The notes under the pieces were generated by a model, which did no database searches, was not told the DNA's origin, and saw only the letters and a program-made list of their open reading frames with translations. Below are positions 53,006 to 62,435 of a DNA stretch of 64,000 nucleotides, one piece after another. The stretch is from NCBI RefSeq assembly GCF_002304005.1, contig NZ_MRCQ01000006.1:62001-126000 (forward strand), given 5' to 3'. A program made the position numbers and the translations under genes. Numbering within the stretch: the stretch's first letter is position 1; every line of letters begins with the position of its first letter. Origin of the DNA: Flavobacterium sp. ACN6. GTDB taxonomy: Bacteria; Bacteroidota; Bacteroidia; Flavobacteriales; Flavobacteriaceae.

Positions 53006-53878
53006 ATGAAGACAATTGCCCCAGCTCTTGAAGTGATAACTAACTCATACGGAAGTTCTTTTACCTACACTAAACACGCCGAAAAGACCAATAGCAAAGC
53101 TCATTTATGGCATTATCATCCAGAGATTGAGTTGGTTTATATAAATGGCGGGGCAGGAAAAAGACAAATAGGAAGCCACGTTTCTTATTACACGAATGGT
53201 AGTTTACTTTTAATAGGAGCCAATTTGCCCCATTGCGGTTTTACAAATGAAAATACAGGTAATACAAACGAAACTGTAATTCATATAAAACCTGAATTTT
53301 TAGGAAGCGATTTTTTTGTTGCGCCCGAAATGAAAAAAGTTCAAAATATTTTGAATCAGGCTAAAGGCGGTATCGCTTTTGGCGGTGAAACAAAAAAGAG
53401 AATAGGAAAGAAAATTGAAATGATGGAGAATGAACCTCCGTTTCAACGTTTGATCACGCTTTTAAGTGTTTTGGACGAATTGGAATCGGCTGAGGATTAC
53501 ACCATATTGAATGCCGACGGATTTTCATTAGAATTACAGACTCAGGATAACGACCGTATTAATGTGGTCTTTAATTTTGTGAAAGACCATTTTCAAGAAT
53601 CTATTTCAATAGACGAGGTTTCGAGTTTGGTTAGTATGACAACGCCTTCTTTCTGCCGTTATTTTAAAAAGATATCCAATAAGACATTTACGGAGTTTGT
53701 AAATGAATATCGTTTGGTGCATGCTTCTAAACTTTTGGCAGAACAGCCAATGAGTATTAATGAGGTTTGTTACGAAAGCGGTTTTAACAACTTCAGCCAC
53801 TTTAGTAAGTCGTTTAAACAGTATACGGGTAAAAGCGCATCGCAATACCGTCACGAACATAAAATTATAATCAGCTAG
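53006..53878 (+). CDS. AraC-type regulator with cupin sensor, next to the secreted-protein array
   Basis: A 290-residue protein from the ATG at 53006 (a TTG start at 52970 lies in the promoter). The N-terminal half is a cupin-like AraC-ligand domain (HLWHYHPEIELVYINGGAGK; GSLLLIGANLPHCGF). The C-terminal half has two helix-turn-helices (SIDEVSSLVSMTTPSFCRYF; INEVCYESGFNNFSHFSKSF, TGKSASQYRHEH). It is divergent from array member 4. The shared upstream block suggests that it regulates itself and members 2-4; this is inference. Confidence 0.9.
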   Translation: MKTIAPALEVITNSYGSSFTYTKHAEKTNSKAHLWHYHPEIELVYINGGAGKRQIGSHVSYYTNGSLLLIGANLPHCGFTNENTGNTNETVIHIKPEFLGSDFFVAPEMKKVQNILNQAKGGIAFGGETKKRIGKKIEMMENEPPFQRLITLLSVLDELESAEDYTILNADGFSLELQTQDNDRINVVFNFVKDHFQESISIDEVSSLVSMTTPSFCRYFKKISNKTFTEFVNEYRLVHASKLLAEQPMSINEVCYESGFNNFSHFSKSFKQYTGKSASQYRHEHKIIIS

Positions 53879-54189
53879 TTTTTGATTTAGCTTATAATAG
53901 CGCGAATCGATAAAAATATATATATCCGATTGATATAATTTCAATCGGATTTTTTTTTTGACGCAGATTTCACAGATTAAAATGATTTTATTTCCCTAAT
54001 CTGCTAAATCTGTGAGAGTAAATTTTCCCGCAGATTAAGCAGATCGAGCAGATTTAATCTAAGGCAAACAATTCGTGCTAGTTTGTGAAGTTCGTGACAA
54101 ACAAAAAAAAACACGTAGTCGGATTTTTCATATATTTTATTCTGAAAAAAGGTATATTTACAAACCCTAATCAGAAAAAATATATCAAA
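53879..54189. repeat. gap with CAGATTT-type repeat
   Basis: From about 53960 the plus strand reads ACGCAGATTTCACAGATTAA and then AATCTGCTAAATCTGTGAGA, an imperfect inverted repeat of the same kind as at 3748-3840; a CCCGCAGATTAAGCAGATCG remnant follows. A minor hairpin ATCCGATTG...CAATCGGAT (about 53924-53950) with a T-run terminates the AraC gene. Confidence 0.6.
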
Positions 54190-55059
54190 ATGAAGAAATT
54201 TAAATTGCTTTTGTCTGCAATTTCGCTTTGTCTTACCACCATGACATACGCAGCAAAAGTAGACACTTTACAAGTTGCCAGCACCGCTATGGGGAAAACC
54301 TATAAAGCTGCGGTAGTTTTACCCAATTCTTATGCTAAAAGTAAAACGACTTATCCTGTCATGTATTTACTGCATGGAGCATACGGACATTTTAGCGACT
54401 GGCTTAAAAATACTCCAAACAAAAAATTAGTTCACAGTCTTGCCGACCAATACAATATGATTATTGTAATGCCAGAAGGGGAGACGTTTAGTTTTTATCT
54501 AGATAGTCCTGTGAATAAAGAGAGTCAGTTTGAGACTTTTATTACGCAGGAAGTTATTCAGAAAGTAGATAAAACCTACCGAACTATTAGCAATAGAAAC
54601 GGACGCGTTATTACAGGTTTGTCTATGGGCGGACACGGTGCTTTGTATTTATCGGCTAAACATCCTGATTTGTTTTGTGCAGCAGGGAGTATGAGCGGCG
54701 CTGTAGATATGAGTACAATGCTGAACAGAGATTCTTCTGCTCAGGTAGTTAAATTAATGCAGCCTGTTTTTGGAGATAAAAGCGGTAACACAGAATTATA
54801 CGAACAAAATTCTGTTTTAAGAATGGCAGATAAATTAAAAGCTAACAAATTGCCGCTGATTATAGATTGTGGTGTTGATGATTTTTTAATTGAACCCAAT
54901 AGAGAATTGCATAGAAGATTGGTTTATACAAAGGTAGATCATGACTATACAGAACGTCCAGGAGCACATACTTGGGATTATTGGGAAAACTCATTGCCTT
55001 ATCACGTATTATTTTTTAATAAAATACTAGCTAGAAATCAGGTGACTGTGAAAAAATAA
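54190..55059 (+). CDS. secreted esterase (alpha/beta hydrolase, esterase D-like)
   Basis: A 289-residue protein from the ATG at 54190 (an earlier frame start at 54085 adds 35 unlikely residues). The signal peptide ends TMTYAAKVD. The hydrolase has YPVMYLLHGAYGHFSDWLKN near 55-75, the nucleophile elbow GLSMGG (Ser near 145), an Asp in IIDCGVDDFLIEP and the His in PGAHTWDYWENSL. This is the feruloyl-esterase/EsterD layout used on polysaccharide-linked esters or acylated substrates. Monocistronic. Confidence 0.9.
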   Translation: MKKFKLLLSAISLCLTTMTYAAKVDTLQVASTAMGKTYKAAVVLPNSYAKSKTTYPVMYLLHGAYGHFSDWLKNTPNKKLVHSLADQYNMIIVMPEGETFSFYLDSPVNKESQFETFITQEVIQKVDKTYRTISNRNGRVITGLSMGGHGALYLSAKHPDLFCAAGSMSGAVDMSTMLNRDSSAQVVKLMQPVFGDKSGNTELYEQNSVLRMADKLKANKLPLIIDCGVDDFLIEPNRELHRRLVYTKVDHDYTERPGAHTWDYWENSLPYHVLFFNKILARNQVTVKK

Positions 55060-55148
55060 GGACATTTTTATGGTAAAATAAGCCAAATCACTTTTTTTGG
55101 TTTAATTTTTGGAATACCTTTATATATAATCCTTAAAAAAAAATAATT

Positions 55149-55673
55149 ATGAAAAAGATACTTACCTTATTCGCTGTTGTTGGTTTAATAGCGTTTTCGA
55201 GTTGTGAAGGGCCAGAAGGGCCAATGGGGCCTCCTGGTGAAGATGGAGTAATTGCTGAAGTTTATGAAGTTACTAATGTGAATTTTAATAGTGCAAATAA
55301 TTATAACCCTGTTATTGCATTGAATCCAGCAATTTTTGAGTCAGATATGGTTTTAGTCTATAGATTGGCAGAAGTTAATAATGGGAATGATGTTTGGAAA
55401 TTAGCTCCAGAGAATTATTTTTTAGCTGATGGGACGTTAGATTTTGGATTCGATTACGATTTTACAAAAAATGATGTGAGTGTTTATATGATAGGTAATG
55501 ATTTAGCAGGTGTTGCGAATTCTTTTAGATTAAATCAAGTACTTAGAATTGTAATTATTCCTGGTTACGTGACTACTGGAAAATCAGTTAACAAGGCTGA
55601 TTATTCAAACTATAATGAGGTTATCAAAAAATATAATATTGATGACTCAAACATAAAGAAAATTAAACTGTAA
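55149..55673 (+). CDS. lipoprotein with short collagen-like stretch
   Basis: A 174-residue lipoprotein; MKKILTLFAVVGLIAFSSCE gives lipidation at Cys19. Directly after it comes EGPEGPMGPPGEDG, four Gly-Xaa-Yaa triplets, then a mixed beta domain (IAEVYEVTNVNFNSANNYNP; LRIVIIPGYVTTGKSVNKAD). The triplet stretch is too short for a stable collagen helix and is more likely a flexible linker found in many Bacteroidota surface lipoproteins. Function unknown. Confidence 0.75.
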   Translation: MKKILTLFAVVGLIAFSSCEGPEGPMGPPGEDGVIAEVYEVTNVNFNSANNYNPVIALNPAIFESDMVLVYRLAEVNNGNDVWKLAPENYFLADGTLDFGFDYDFTKNDVSVYMIGNDLAGVANSFRLNQVLRIVIIPGYVTTGKSVNKADYSNYNEVIKKYNIDDSNIKKIKL

Positions 55674-55697
55674 CAAGTTTTAAATATTTTAAAATAA

Positions 55698-55733
55698 AAA
55701 AGGAAATCGCAAGATTTCCTTTTTTTTTTTTTT
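55698..55733 (+). terminator. terminator of the lipoprotein gene
   Basis: AAAGGAAATC and GATTTCCTTT pair around a GCAA-type loop and are followed by a long T-run; it can act for TerC on the other strand as well. Confidence 0.88.
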
Positions 55734-55756
55734 ATGAATATATGTTTCAAAAGATA

Positions 55757-56725
55757 TTATTCTTTTTCAGAATCTGTAAGTACTTTTTCTTCTCCAAATT
55801 TTAACGAAACTAAAATCCCAACTAAAAGCGATAAAGCGATAAATCCTAAAGACGCCCATTCTGGAACGTGGAAGAAATCATGAAGCAGCATTTTTAATCC
55901 CACAAAAGCTAAAATCGCAACTAAGCTGTATTCCAAATAACTGAATTTTGCCAGCATATTTGCCAAGAAGAAATACATAGAACGCAATCCAAGAATAGCA
56001 AAAATATTAGAACTGAATACTAAAAACGGATCTGATGTAATTGCTAAAATTGCAGGAACACTGTCTACCGCAAAAAGAACGTCCATAACTTCAATTACAA
56101 TTAAAGCAACGAAAAGCGGGGTAGCGGCTTTTTTTCCTTTTTCGGTTAAAATGAAAAATTTCTCATTCTCCATGTGCGAAGTAATCGGAATAATTTTTCC
56201 TAAAGCTTTGTATACGAATGAATCTTTTGGATGAAAATCTTCTTCTTCTCCAGAAAATAACATTTTTAAAGCCGTAAATACCAAGAAGATTCCAAAGACA
56301 TAAGTTGTCCAAGTAAATTTATTGATCAGCATTACTCCAAAGAAAATCATTAAACCACGGAAAACAATAGCGCCTAGAATTCCCCAGAATAAAACGCGGT
56401 GCTGGTATTTTTGCGGAATTTTAAAGGAAGCAAAAATAATGGCAATCACAAAAATATTGTCTACACTTAACGAAAGTTCTATCAAATAACCCGTAATAAA
56501 CTTCATAGCAGCAACCGAGGGCTTTAAACCATCTGGATTGGCAATATAATCTGTAGTGTAAAGCCAATAAATTACTCCTGAAAACAGGAAAGACAAAGTA
56601 ACCCAGACAAGGGTCCATTTGCTGGCTTCTTTAGTACTAATAATATGTGGCGTTTTGTTGAAGACACCTAAGTCTAAAGCAAGAATAAAAACTACAGCAA
56701 GTAAAAAGAGAGTCCAGACTATCAT
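55757..56725 (-). CDS. TerC/Alx-family membrane protein
   Basis: A 322-residue protein with about nine membrane helices. The family motifs are ELSLSVDNIFVIAIIFASF (about 82-100) and IEVMDVLFAVDSVPAILAIT (about 208-227), each with the conserved acidic residue and Asn/Ser pair. TerC/Alx proteins are manganese exporters or tellurite-resistance proteins. Here no Mn riboswitch (yybP-ykoY) was seen upstream. Monocistronic, convergent with the collagen-like lipoprotein. Confidence 0.93.
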   Translation of the reverse strand: MIVWTLFLLAVVFILALDLGVFNKTPHIISTKEASKWTLVWVTLSFLFSGVIYWLYTTDYIANPDGLKPSVAAMKFITGYLIELSLSVDNIFVIAIIFASFKIPQKYQHRVLFWGILGAIVFRGLMIFFGVMLINKFTWTTYVFGIFLVFTALKMLFSGEEEDFHPKDSFVYKALGKIIPITSHMENEKFFILTEKGKKAATPLFVALIVIEVMDVLFAVDSVPAILAITSDPFLVFSSNIFAILGLRSMYFFLANMLAKFSYLEYSLVAILAFVGLKMLLHDFFHVPEWASLGFIALSLLVGILVSLKFGEEKVLTDSEKE

Positions 56726-57062
56726 GATAATTTTTTTTAATTGATCTACAAAGATAAGTTATGATGTTTAACTTAAAAATTAATTTTATAAGAAACTTAG
56801 GTTTAAATTACGTAAATTTTCTTAAATCTTAAAGTTAAAATGGGATAAGGTTTTCGACTTCGCTCGAACTGACATTTTGTGAAATTATTTTAGAGAGAAC
56901 TTTATCAAAGTTTAAACTTTGACAAAGCTGATAGCAACTAAGATCGTTAATTGTCGTCACAAGTTTGTCACATTGAGCGAAGTCGAAATACTTGTTTTTT
57001 ATAAATAAAAAAAAGTGCCAACAATTACGATGGCACTTTTAAAATATAATTTAAGCTTTGAA
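56726..57062. other. gap between TerC and GSII with CTTCGACT remnants
   Basis: Contains CTTCGCTCGAACTGACATTT (about 56850) and TTGAGCGAAGTCGAAATACT (about 56975), half-units of the repeat seen at 36092-36352, with no gene. The terminator of glutamine synthetase is at 57004-57040. Confidence 0.55.
57004..57040 (-). terminator. terminator of the GSII gene
   Basis: AAAAGTGCCA and TGGCACTTTT pair around 10 nt; on the minus strand a T-run follows. Confidence 0.88.
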
Positions 57063-58079
57063 TTATAGCGCTGATTTAACAGTTTTGATAATTCTTGCAG
57101 CAATTTTGTATGGATCTCCGTTTGAAGCTGGTCTTCTGTCTTCCAACCATCCTTTCCATCCTTTTTGAACAGTCATTAAAGGAATTCTGATAGAACATCC
57201 TCTGTCTGAAACTCCATAAGAGAAATCGTGGATAGAAGCAGTCTCGTGTTTACCAGTTAAACGTTGGTCATTGTAAGCTCCGTAAACCGCGATGTGCTCA
57301 GCAGTTACAGGACGGAAAGCCTCACAAATTCTTTCGTAAGTAGCTTGGTCTCCACACGTTCTTAACACTTCGTTAGAGAAGTTAGCGTGCATTCCAGAAC
57401 CATTCCAGTCTGTATCTCCTAGAGGTTTTGGGTGATATTCAATATAGTAACCATATTTCTCAGTCAAACGATCTAATAAGTAACGAGCAACCCAGATTTC
57501 GTCTCCAGCTTTTTTAGCACCTTTAGCGAATAATTGGAATTCCCATTGTCCGCAGGCAACCTCTTGGTTAATACCTTCAAAGTTGATTCCAGCAGCAATA
57601 CATAAGTCAGCATGCTCTTCTACTAATTTTCTTCCGTGAGTGTTTTTTCCACCTACAGAACAGTAGTACATACCTTGTGGAGCAGGATAACCTCCAACAG
57701 GGAAACCTAATGGCAATAAAGTTTTAGTATCCATGATGAAATACTCTTGTTCGAAACCAAACCAAAAATCATCATTATCATCATCAATTGTAGCTCTACC
57801 GTTAGAAGGGTGTGGTGTTCCATCAGCATACATAACTTCAGACATTACTAAATATCCGTTAATACGAGTTGGATCTGGATAGATTGCAACAGGAACCAAA
57901 AGACAGTCAGAAGAACCACCTTCAGCTTGTTTTGTTGATGAACCATCAAATGACCAATTTCCAAGTTCTTCTAACGTTCCTTTGAAATTTTCATGTTCTT
58001 CAACTTTAGTTTTACTTCTAAGATTTTGAGTTGGTTCATATCCATCTAACCAAATGTACTCTAACTTAATTTTAGCCAT
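57063..58079 (-). CDS. glnA: glutamine synthetase, GSII (eukaryote-like) type
   Basis: A 338-residue enzyme from the ATG at 58079 (the frame extends 14 residues upstream). MAKIKLEYIWLDGYEPTQNL, WSFDGSSTKQAEGGSSDCLL, FEQEYFI, GDTDWNGSGMHANFS and GCSIRIPLMTV mark a GSII-type synthetase, the class best known from eukaryotes and some bacteria, about 100 residues shorter than GSI. It makes glutamine from glutamate, ammonia and ATP. Divergent from the GSIII gene, with TATATTTG on the minus strand (58126-58119) as promoter element. Confidence 0.93.
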   Translation of the reverse strand: MAKIKLEYIWLDGYEPTQNLRSKTKVEEHENFKGTLEELGNWSFDGSSTKQAEGGSSDCLLVPVAIYPDPTRINGYLVMSEVMYADGTPHPSNGRATIDDDNDDFWFGFEQEYFIMDTKTLLPLGFPVGGYPAPQGMYYCSVGGKNTHGRKLVEEHADLCIAAGINFEGINQEVACGQWEFQLFAKGAKKAGDEIWVARYLLDRLTEKYGYYIEYHPKPLGDTDWNGSGMHANFSNEVLRTCGDQATYERICEAFRPVTAEHIAVYGAYNDQRLTGKHETASIHDFSYGVSDRGCSIRIPLMTVQKGWKGWLEDRRPASNGDPYKIAARIIKTVKSAL

Positions 58080-58507
58080 AATAATATAAATTAATTTTTT
58101 TGTTTTTTTTCGTTGGGTCAAATATAGATTTATTTTTTTAGTCCTAAAAATTAGGGGGCTATTTTGTTTAACGAACTATAATTTTTTGGATAAGCGCAAT
58201 TTTGTTGGGGGTATATTTTTAAAAAAGCAATTTTAATTACCTTAAAAAAATAAATTCGTAATAATTACGGCCCTTTTTTGAATTTCTGAGTTAAGAAATT
58301 ATGAAAAAATGTTTATTTAATCAATATTACCGCACAGTTTTGTTATATTTCTTTCGTTTCAATTAATTATTCTTTAAAATACGGTTCTTCTGTTGAAAAA
58401 TCATTGGCTAAAATTCTCTAATTTATGTTTAAAACAGGTCTTTTTATTGTTTATATTTGTCGATCCTTTTTTAATGAAAATTAGTACGAATTTTAAAATT
58501 TACATAC
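58080..58507. promoter_or_regulatory. divergent promoter region of GSII and GSIII
   Basis: The 428-nt region has a TATATTTG box for each gene: minus strand 58126-58119 and plus strand 58452-58459. No clear -33 TTG at the standard distance is visible for either. No gene or riboswitch recognised. Confidence 0.45.
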
Positions 58508-60697
58508 ATGTCAACATTACGTTTTCAAGCTTTAAAAGAAGCTTCTACAAGAAAGCCGGTACATTTTGAAGAGATTGATAGAAAATCAAATCTTTTTGGT
58601 TCAAATGTGTTTAATGAAAAAGCAATGAAGCAATATTTAACTTCTGATGCTTTAAAAGGAGTAAGAGATGCCATTCAGCATGGAACGAAGATTGACAGAA
58701 AGCTGGCCGATTATATTGCAATGGGTATGAAAGAATGGGCACTTGCAAAAGGGGTTACACATTATACACACTGGTTTCAGCCTTTAACTGGAACAACGGC
58801 GGAAAAACACGATGCTTTTTTTGATATATCTTATGATGGAAGCGATCCTGTAGAAAAATTTGGCGGAGCGCAATTGGTACAACAAGAACCAGATGCTTCT
58901 AGTTTTCCCAATGGCGGAATTAGAAATACTTTTGAGGCAAGAGGTTATACCGCTTGGGACCCCACTTCGCCAGCCTTTATATATGGTACAACATTATGTA
59001 TTCCGACAGTTTTCATCGCGTACACTGGTGAAGCTTTAGATAATAAAATACCTTTATTAAGAGCATTATCTGCGATCGATGAAGCGGCTACAGAGGTTTG
59101 TAAATATTTTGACAAAAACGTAAAAAAAGTAACTGCAACTTTAGGCTGGGAGCAGGAATATTTCTTGATCGACAAAGCATTGGCAAATTCGCGTCCCGAC
59201 TTAATGATGACAGGAAGAACGTTATTAGGACATACCTCTGCAAAAGGACAGCAGTTAGACGATCATTATTTTGGATCAATTCCAACTCGTGCTCTTACTT
59301 ATATGAGAGACTTGGAGCAGGAATGTATGTTATTAGGTATACCAGTTAAAACACGTCACAACGAAGTAGCACCAAATCAGTTTGAGCTGGCGCCTATTTT
59401 TGAAGAGACAAATCTAGCCGTAGATCATAACTCTTTATTAATGGATGTTATGCAGCGCGTTGCAGAACGCCATGACTTTAAAGTGTTATTTCACGAAAAA
59501 CCATTTAAAGGAGTAAACGGTTCAGGAAAACACAACAACTGGTCATTGGCAACAGATACTGGAGTTAATTTATTAAGTCCGAGTAAAACGCCAATGAGCA
59601 ATTTACAGTTTTTGACTTTCTTTATAAATACAATAAAAGCGGTAAACGATTACGAAACTTTGTTAAGAGCTTCTATTGCAACAGCAAGTAACGATCATAG
59701 ATTAGGAGCTAATGAGGCACCGCCGGCAATTATTTCGGTTTTTATTGGAGCACAATTATCAAAAGTATTGTCTGAATTAGAAAGTGTAACAACTGGAAAA
59801 TTATCTCCAGAAGAAAAAACAGATTTAAAACTAAATGTTGTTGGTAAAATTCCAGACGTATTATTAGATAATACAGACCGTAATAGAACTTCGCCTTTTG
59901 CTTTTACAGGAAATAAATTTGAATTTAGAGCCGTTGGTTCAAATTCAAACTGTTCAAACGCAATGACAACTTTGAATGCAATTGTAGCAAAACAATTAAA
60001 AGACTTTAAAAATGAGGTAGAAAATTTGATCGAGTCGAAAGACATGAAAAAAGATGATGCTATTTTTAATGTACTTAGAGAATATATCAAACAATCTAAG
60101 AAGATTCTTTTTGAAGGCGACGGTTACAGCGATGCATGGGAAAAAGAAGCAGCAAAAAGAGGATTGAGCAATTTTAAAACAACTCCAGAAGCAATAAAAG
60201 CGAAAATTTCTAAACAAGCTCTTGATTTATTTGATGAATTAGGAATTCTAAATCACGTTGAAGCCGAAGCTCGCTACGAAATTGAACTGGAAGAATACAC
60301 TAAAAAAATCCAGATTGAGGGAAGAGTTTTGGGTGATATTGCAAGAAACCATGTAATTCCGACTGCGATTCGTTACCAAAATACATTAATTGAAAACGTA
60401 AAAGGATTAAAAGAAATCTTCGGAAAAGAGTTTGAAACCATTGCTAGCGAACAAATTGTGCTGATTAAAGAAATTTCGGGTCATATAGAAGGTATAAATT
60501 CTAAAGTACTGGCAATGACAAACGAAAGAAAAAAAGCAAATCAATTGACAGATGCTCAAAAAATGGCTGAAGCATATTGCAATAAAGTGAAACCTTATTT
60601 TGAGGATATTCGTAATCACTGCGATAAATTGGAACTATTAGTTGATGACGAAAGCTGGACATTAACGAAATATAGAGAGTTACTGTTTACAAAATAG
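58508..60697 (+). CDS. glnN: glutamine synthetase, GSIII type
   Basis: A 729-residue long synthetase of the GlnN class. Key blocks are WFQPLTGTTAEKHDAFF near 95-110, LGWEQEYFLIDK, KTRHNEVAPNQFELAPIFEE, GSGKHNNWSLATDTGVNLLS and FEFRAVGSNSNCSNAMTTLN; the C-terminal 200 residues are helical. It carries out the same ATP-dependent amidation as GSII but as a different, longer subunit. It is divergent from the GSII gene, so the cell has two independent routes to glutamine. Confidence 0.95.
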   Translation: MSTLRFQALKEASTRKPVHFEEIDRKSNLFGSNVFNEKAMKQYLTSDALKGVRDAIQHGTKIDRKLADYIAMGMKEWALAKGVTHYTHWFQPLTGTTAEKHDAFFDISYDGSDPVEKFGGAQLVQQEPDASSFPNGGIRNTFEARGYTAWDPTSPAFIYGTTLCIPTVFIAYTGEALDNKIPLLRALSAIDEAATEVCKYFDKNVKKVTATLGWEQEYFLIDKALANSRPDLMMTGRTLLGHTSAKGQQLDDHYFGSIPTRALTYMRDLEQECMLLGIPVKTRHNEVAPNQFELAPIFEETNLAVDHNSLLMDVMQRVAERHDFKVLFHEKPFKGVNGSGKHNNWSLATDTGVNLLSPSKTPMSNLQFLTFFINTIKAVNDYETLLRASIATASNDHRLGANEAPPAIISVFIGAQLSKVLSELESVTTGKLSPEEKTDLKLNVVGKIPDVLLDNTDRNRTSPFAFTGNKFEFRAVGSNSNCSNAMTTLNAIVAKQLKDFKNEVENLIESKDMKKDDAIFNVLREYIKQSKKILFEGDGYSDAWEKEAAKRGLSNFKTTPEAIKAKISKQALDLFDELGILNHVEAEARYEIELEEYTKKIQIEGRVLGDIARNHVIPTAIRYQNTLIENVKGLKEIFGKEFETIASEQIVLIKEISGHIEGINSKVLAMTNERKKANQLTDAQKMAEAYCNKVKPYFEDIRNHCDKLELLVDDESWTLTKYRELLFTK

Positions 60698-60753
60698 TCT
60701 TTTGTAAGCTTCAGAGAAGCGAGATATTTATAGTAATTAAGTATTTTCAATAT

Positions 60754-60815
60754 AAAGCTCCAGAGGAGTGACATATTTTTCAAGATGATATGTCGCTCTA
60801 ATGGAGCTTTTTTTA
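60754..60815 (+). terminator. terminator-like repeat after glnN
   Basis: AAAGCTCCAGAGGAGTGACA pairs imperfectly with TATGTCGCTCTAATGGAGC and then a T-run. The form (GCTCC...GGAGC with a TGACATAT core) looks like a dispersed repeat used as a terminator. Confidence 0.75.
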
Positions 60816-61000
60816 TTTCTCTTATTAAAATTCTATAAATGTTTTACGCCTATGGGGTTTTGCAGCTATTTTTTATAGAGTATTAATTTAAATACAAAGT
60901 AATTTCCTTTTTTTTTTTAGAAATTATGAAGTTCATCGGGTTAGTCTTACAGTTCGTCGGAAAGATTGTAAGTTGTTGTAAAATAGATGTTTGTATGTGA

Positions 61001-61029
61001 TTGTTATTGGGATAAGTTTTCTAATTTTG
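61001..61029 (+). promoter_or_regulatory. promoter of a candidate small RNA
   Basis: TTG at 61001-61003 and TAATTTTG at 61022-61029 with exactly 18 nt between them, a full consensus match, with no open reading frame behind it. Confidence 0.55.
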
Positions 61030-61034
61030 GTCAG

Positions 61035-61170
61035 ATATTAGGATGTAGAGATTAATTTTTGAGGACTAATTACTGAAAGGTATTAAAAGTAGAAAATAGC
61101 AAGCCAAAAGCTTCATAACCAATTTTATTTAGGAAAATCGGCAGAAGATCATCTTCAGCCGATTTTTTTT
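61035..61170 (+). ncRNA. candidate intergenic small RNA (about 130 nt)
   Basis: A promoter (61001-61029) and a strong terminator (AAATCGGC at 61135-61142, GCCGATTT at 61158-61165, T-run) enclose about 130 nt with no usable start codon; the one ATG is followed at once by a stop. purM has its own -7 box (TATCTTTG at 61215-61222) downstream of the terminator, so the two are separate transcripts. No known RNA family was recognised. Confidence 0.5.
61135..61170 (+). terminator. terminator of the candidate small RNA
   Basis: The outer AAATCGGC/GCCGATTT stem encloses a GAAGA/TCTTC inner stem and is followed by eight T residues. Confidence 0.85.
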
Positions 61171-61248
61171 ATTAATCAAATATTCAAATAAACCAAAGAA
61201 TTAAAAAAAGGGATTATCTTTGCACCACATCAACACAAACTAATTTTC

Positions 61249-62427
61249 ATGAGTTCAGATTCTAGCAAAAGGTACGCACAAAGAGGTGTTTCGGCATCAA
61301 AAGAAGACGTACACAACGCCATCAAAAATATTGACAAAGGTTTATTTTCACAGGCATTTTGTAAAATTGTTCCAGATTATTTAACGCAGGACGAAGAGCA
61401 CTGCCTTATTATGCACGCCGATGGAGCAGGAACAAAATCATCTTTAGCCTACATGTATTGGAAAGAAACCGGAGATCTTTCGGTATGGAAAGGAATTGCT
61501 CAGGATGCATTAATTATGAATATTGATGACTTATTATGTGTTGGCGCAACAGATAATATTTTACTTTCTTCTACTATTGGAAGAAATAAAAACCTAATTC
61601 CAGCTGAAGTTATTTCGGCAATTATCAACGGAACAGAAGAATTAATCAACGAGTTGAAGTCGTTTGGCGTTACTATTCATTCAACAGGCGGAGAAACCGC
61701 AGACGTTGGAGACGTAGTTCGTACTATTATTGTAGATTCTACAGTAACAGCTCGTATGAAACGCAGCGATGTTGTAGATAATGCTAATATAAAAGCAGGA
61801 GACGTAATTGTAGGTTTAGCTTCTTTCGGCCAGGCTTCTTATGAAAAAGGCTATAATGGCGGAATGGGAAGTAACGGACTTACATCTGCGCGTCATGATG
61901 TTTTCGGAAAATACTTGGCTAAAAAATACCCAGAAAGTTTTGATGCTGCCGTTCCAGAAGAATTAATCTATTCTGGTCAGGTAAATTTAACCGACGAAGT
62001 TGAAAATAGTCCGATTAATGCAGGTCAATTAGTGCTTTCTCCAACAAGAACTTATGCGCCAATTATCAAGAAAATTTTAGATAAATATACACCAAAAGAT
62101 ATACACGGAATGGTGCATTGCAGTGGAGGAGCACAGACAAAAATCCTTCATTTCGTGCAGAATTTACACGTTATAAAAGATAATTTATTTCCAGTACCGC
62201 CATTGTTCAAGTTAATTCAGGAGCAATCAAAAACAGATTGGAAAGAAATGTATCAGGTTTTCAACTGTGGCCACCGTATGGAAATTTATGTTCCAGAAAA
62301 TATTGCACAAGATATTATTGAAATTTCAAAATCATTCAATGTAGACGCTCAAATCGTGGGTAGAGTAGAAGCTTCTGAAGAGAAGAAACTTACCATTACA
62401 AGCGAATACGGCAAATTTGAATATTAA
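61249..62427 (+). CDS. purM: phosphoribosylformylglycinamidine cyclo-ligase
   Basis: A 392-residue AIR synthetase (step 5 of purine synthesis) in the longer form of Bacteroidota. MSSDSSKRYAQRGVSASKED is followed by the substrate segment MHADGAGTKSSLAYMYWK, AQDALIMNIDDLLCVGATDN, HSTGGETADVGDVVRTIIVD and VHCSGGAQTKILHF, all matching the PurM/PurL ATP-grasp-like fold. -7 box at 61215. Followed by a strong inverted repeat and an unknown gene. Confidence 0.95.
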   Translation: MSSDSSKRYAQRGVSASKEDVHNAIKNIDKGLFSQAFCKIVPDYLTQDEEHCLIMHADGAGTKSSLAYMYWKETGDLSVWKGIAQDALIMNIDDLLCVGATDNILLSSTIGRNKNLIPAEVISAIINGTEELINELKSFGVTIHSTGGETADVGDVVRTIIVDSTVTARMKRSDVVDNANIKAGDVIVGLASFGQASYEKGYNGGMGSNGLTSARHDVFGKYLAKKYPESFDAAVPEELIYSGQVNLTDEVENSPINAGQLVLSPTRTYAPIIKKILDKYTPKDIHGMVHCSGGAQTKILHFVQNLHVIKDNLFPVPPLFKLIQEQSKTDWKEMYQVFNCGHRMEIYVPENIAQDIIEISKSFNVDAQIVGRVEASEEKKLTITSEYGKFEY

Positions 62428-62435
62428 TTTTTTTC

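Larger units (their letters stand above)
60698..61034. other. gap after glnN with repeat hairpin
   Basis: The 60754-60815 hairpin terminates glnN. From 60830 on there is no gene; a promoter-like pair lies at 61001-61029 (see next entry). Confidence 0.5.
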
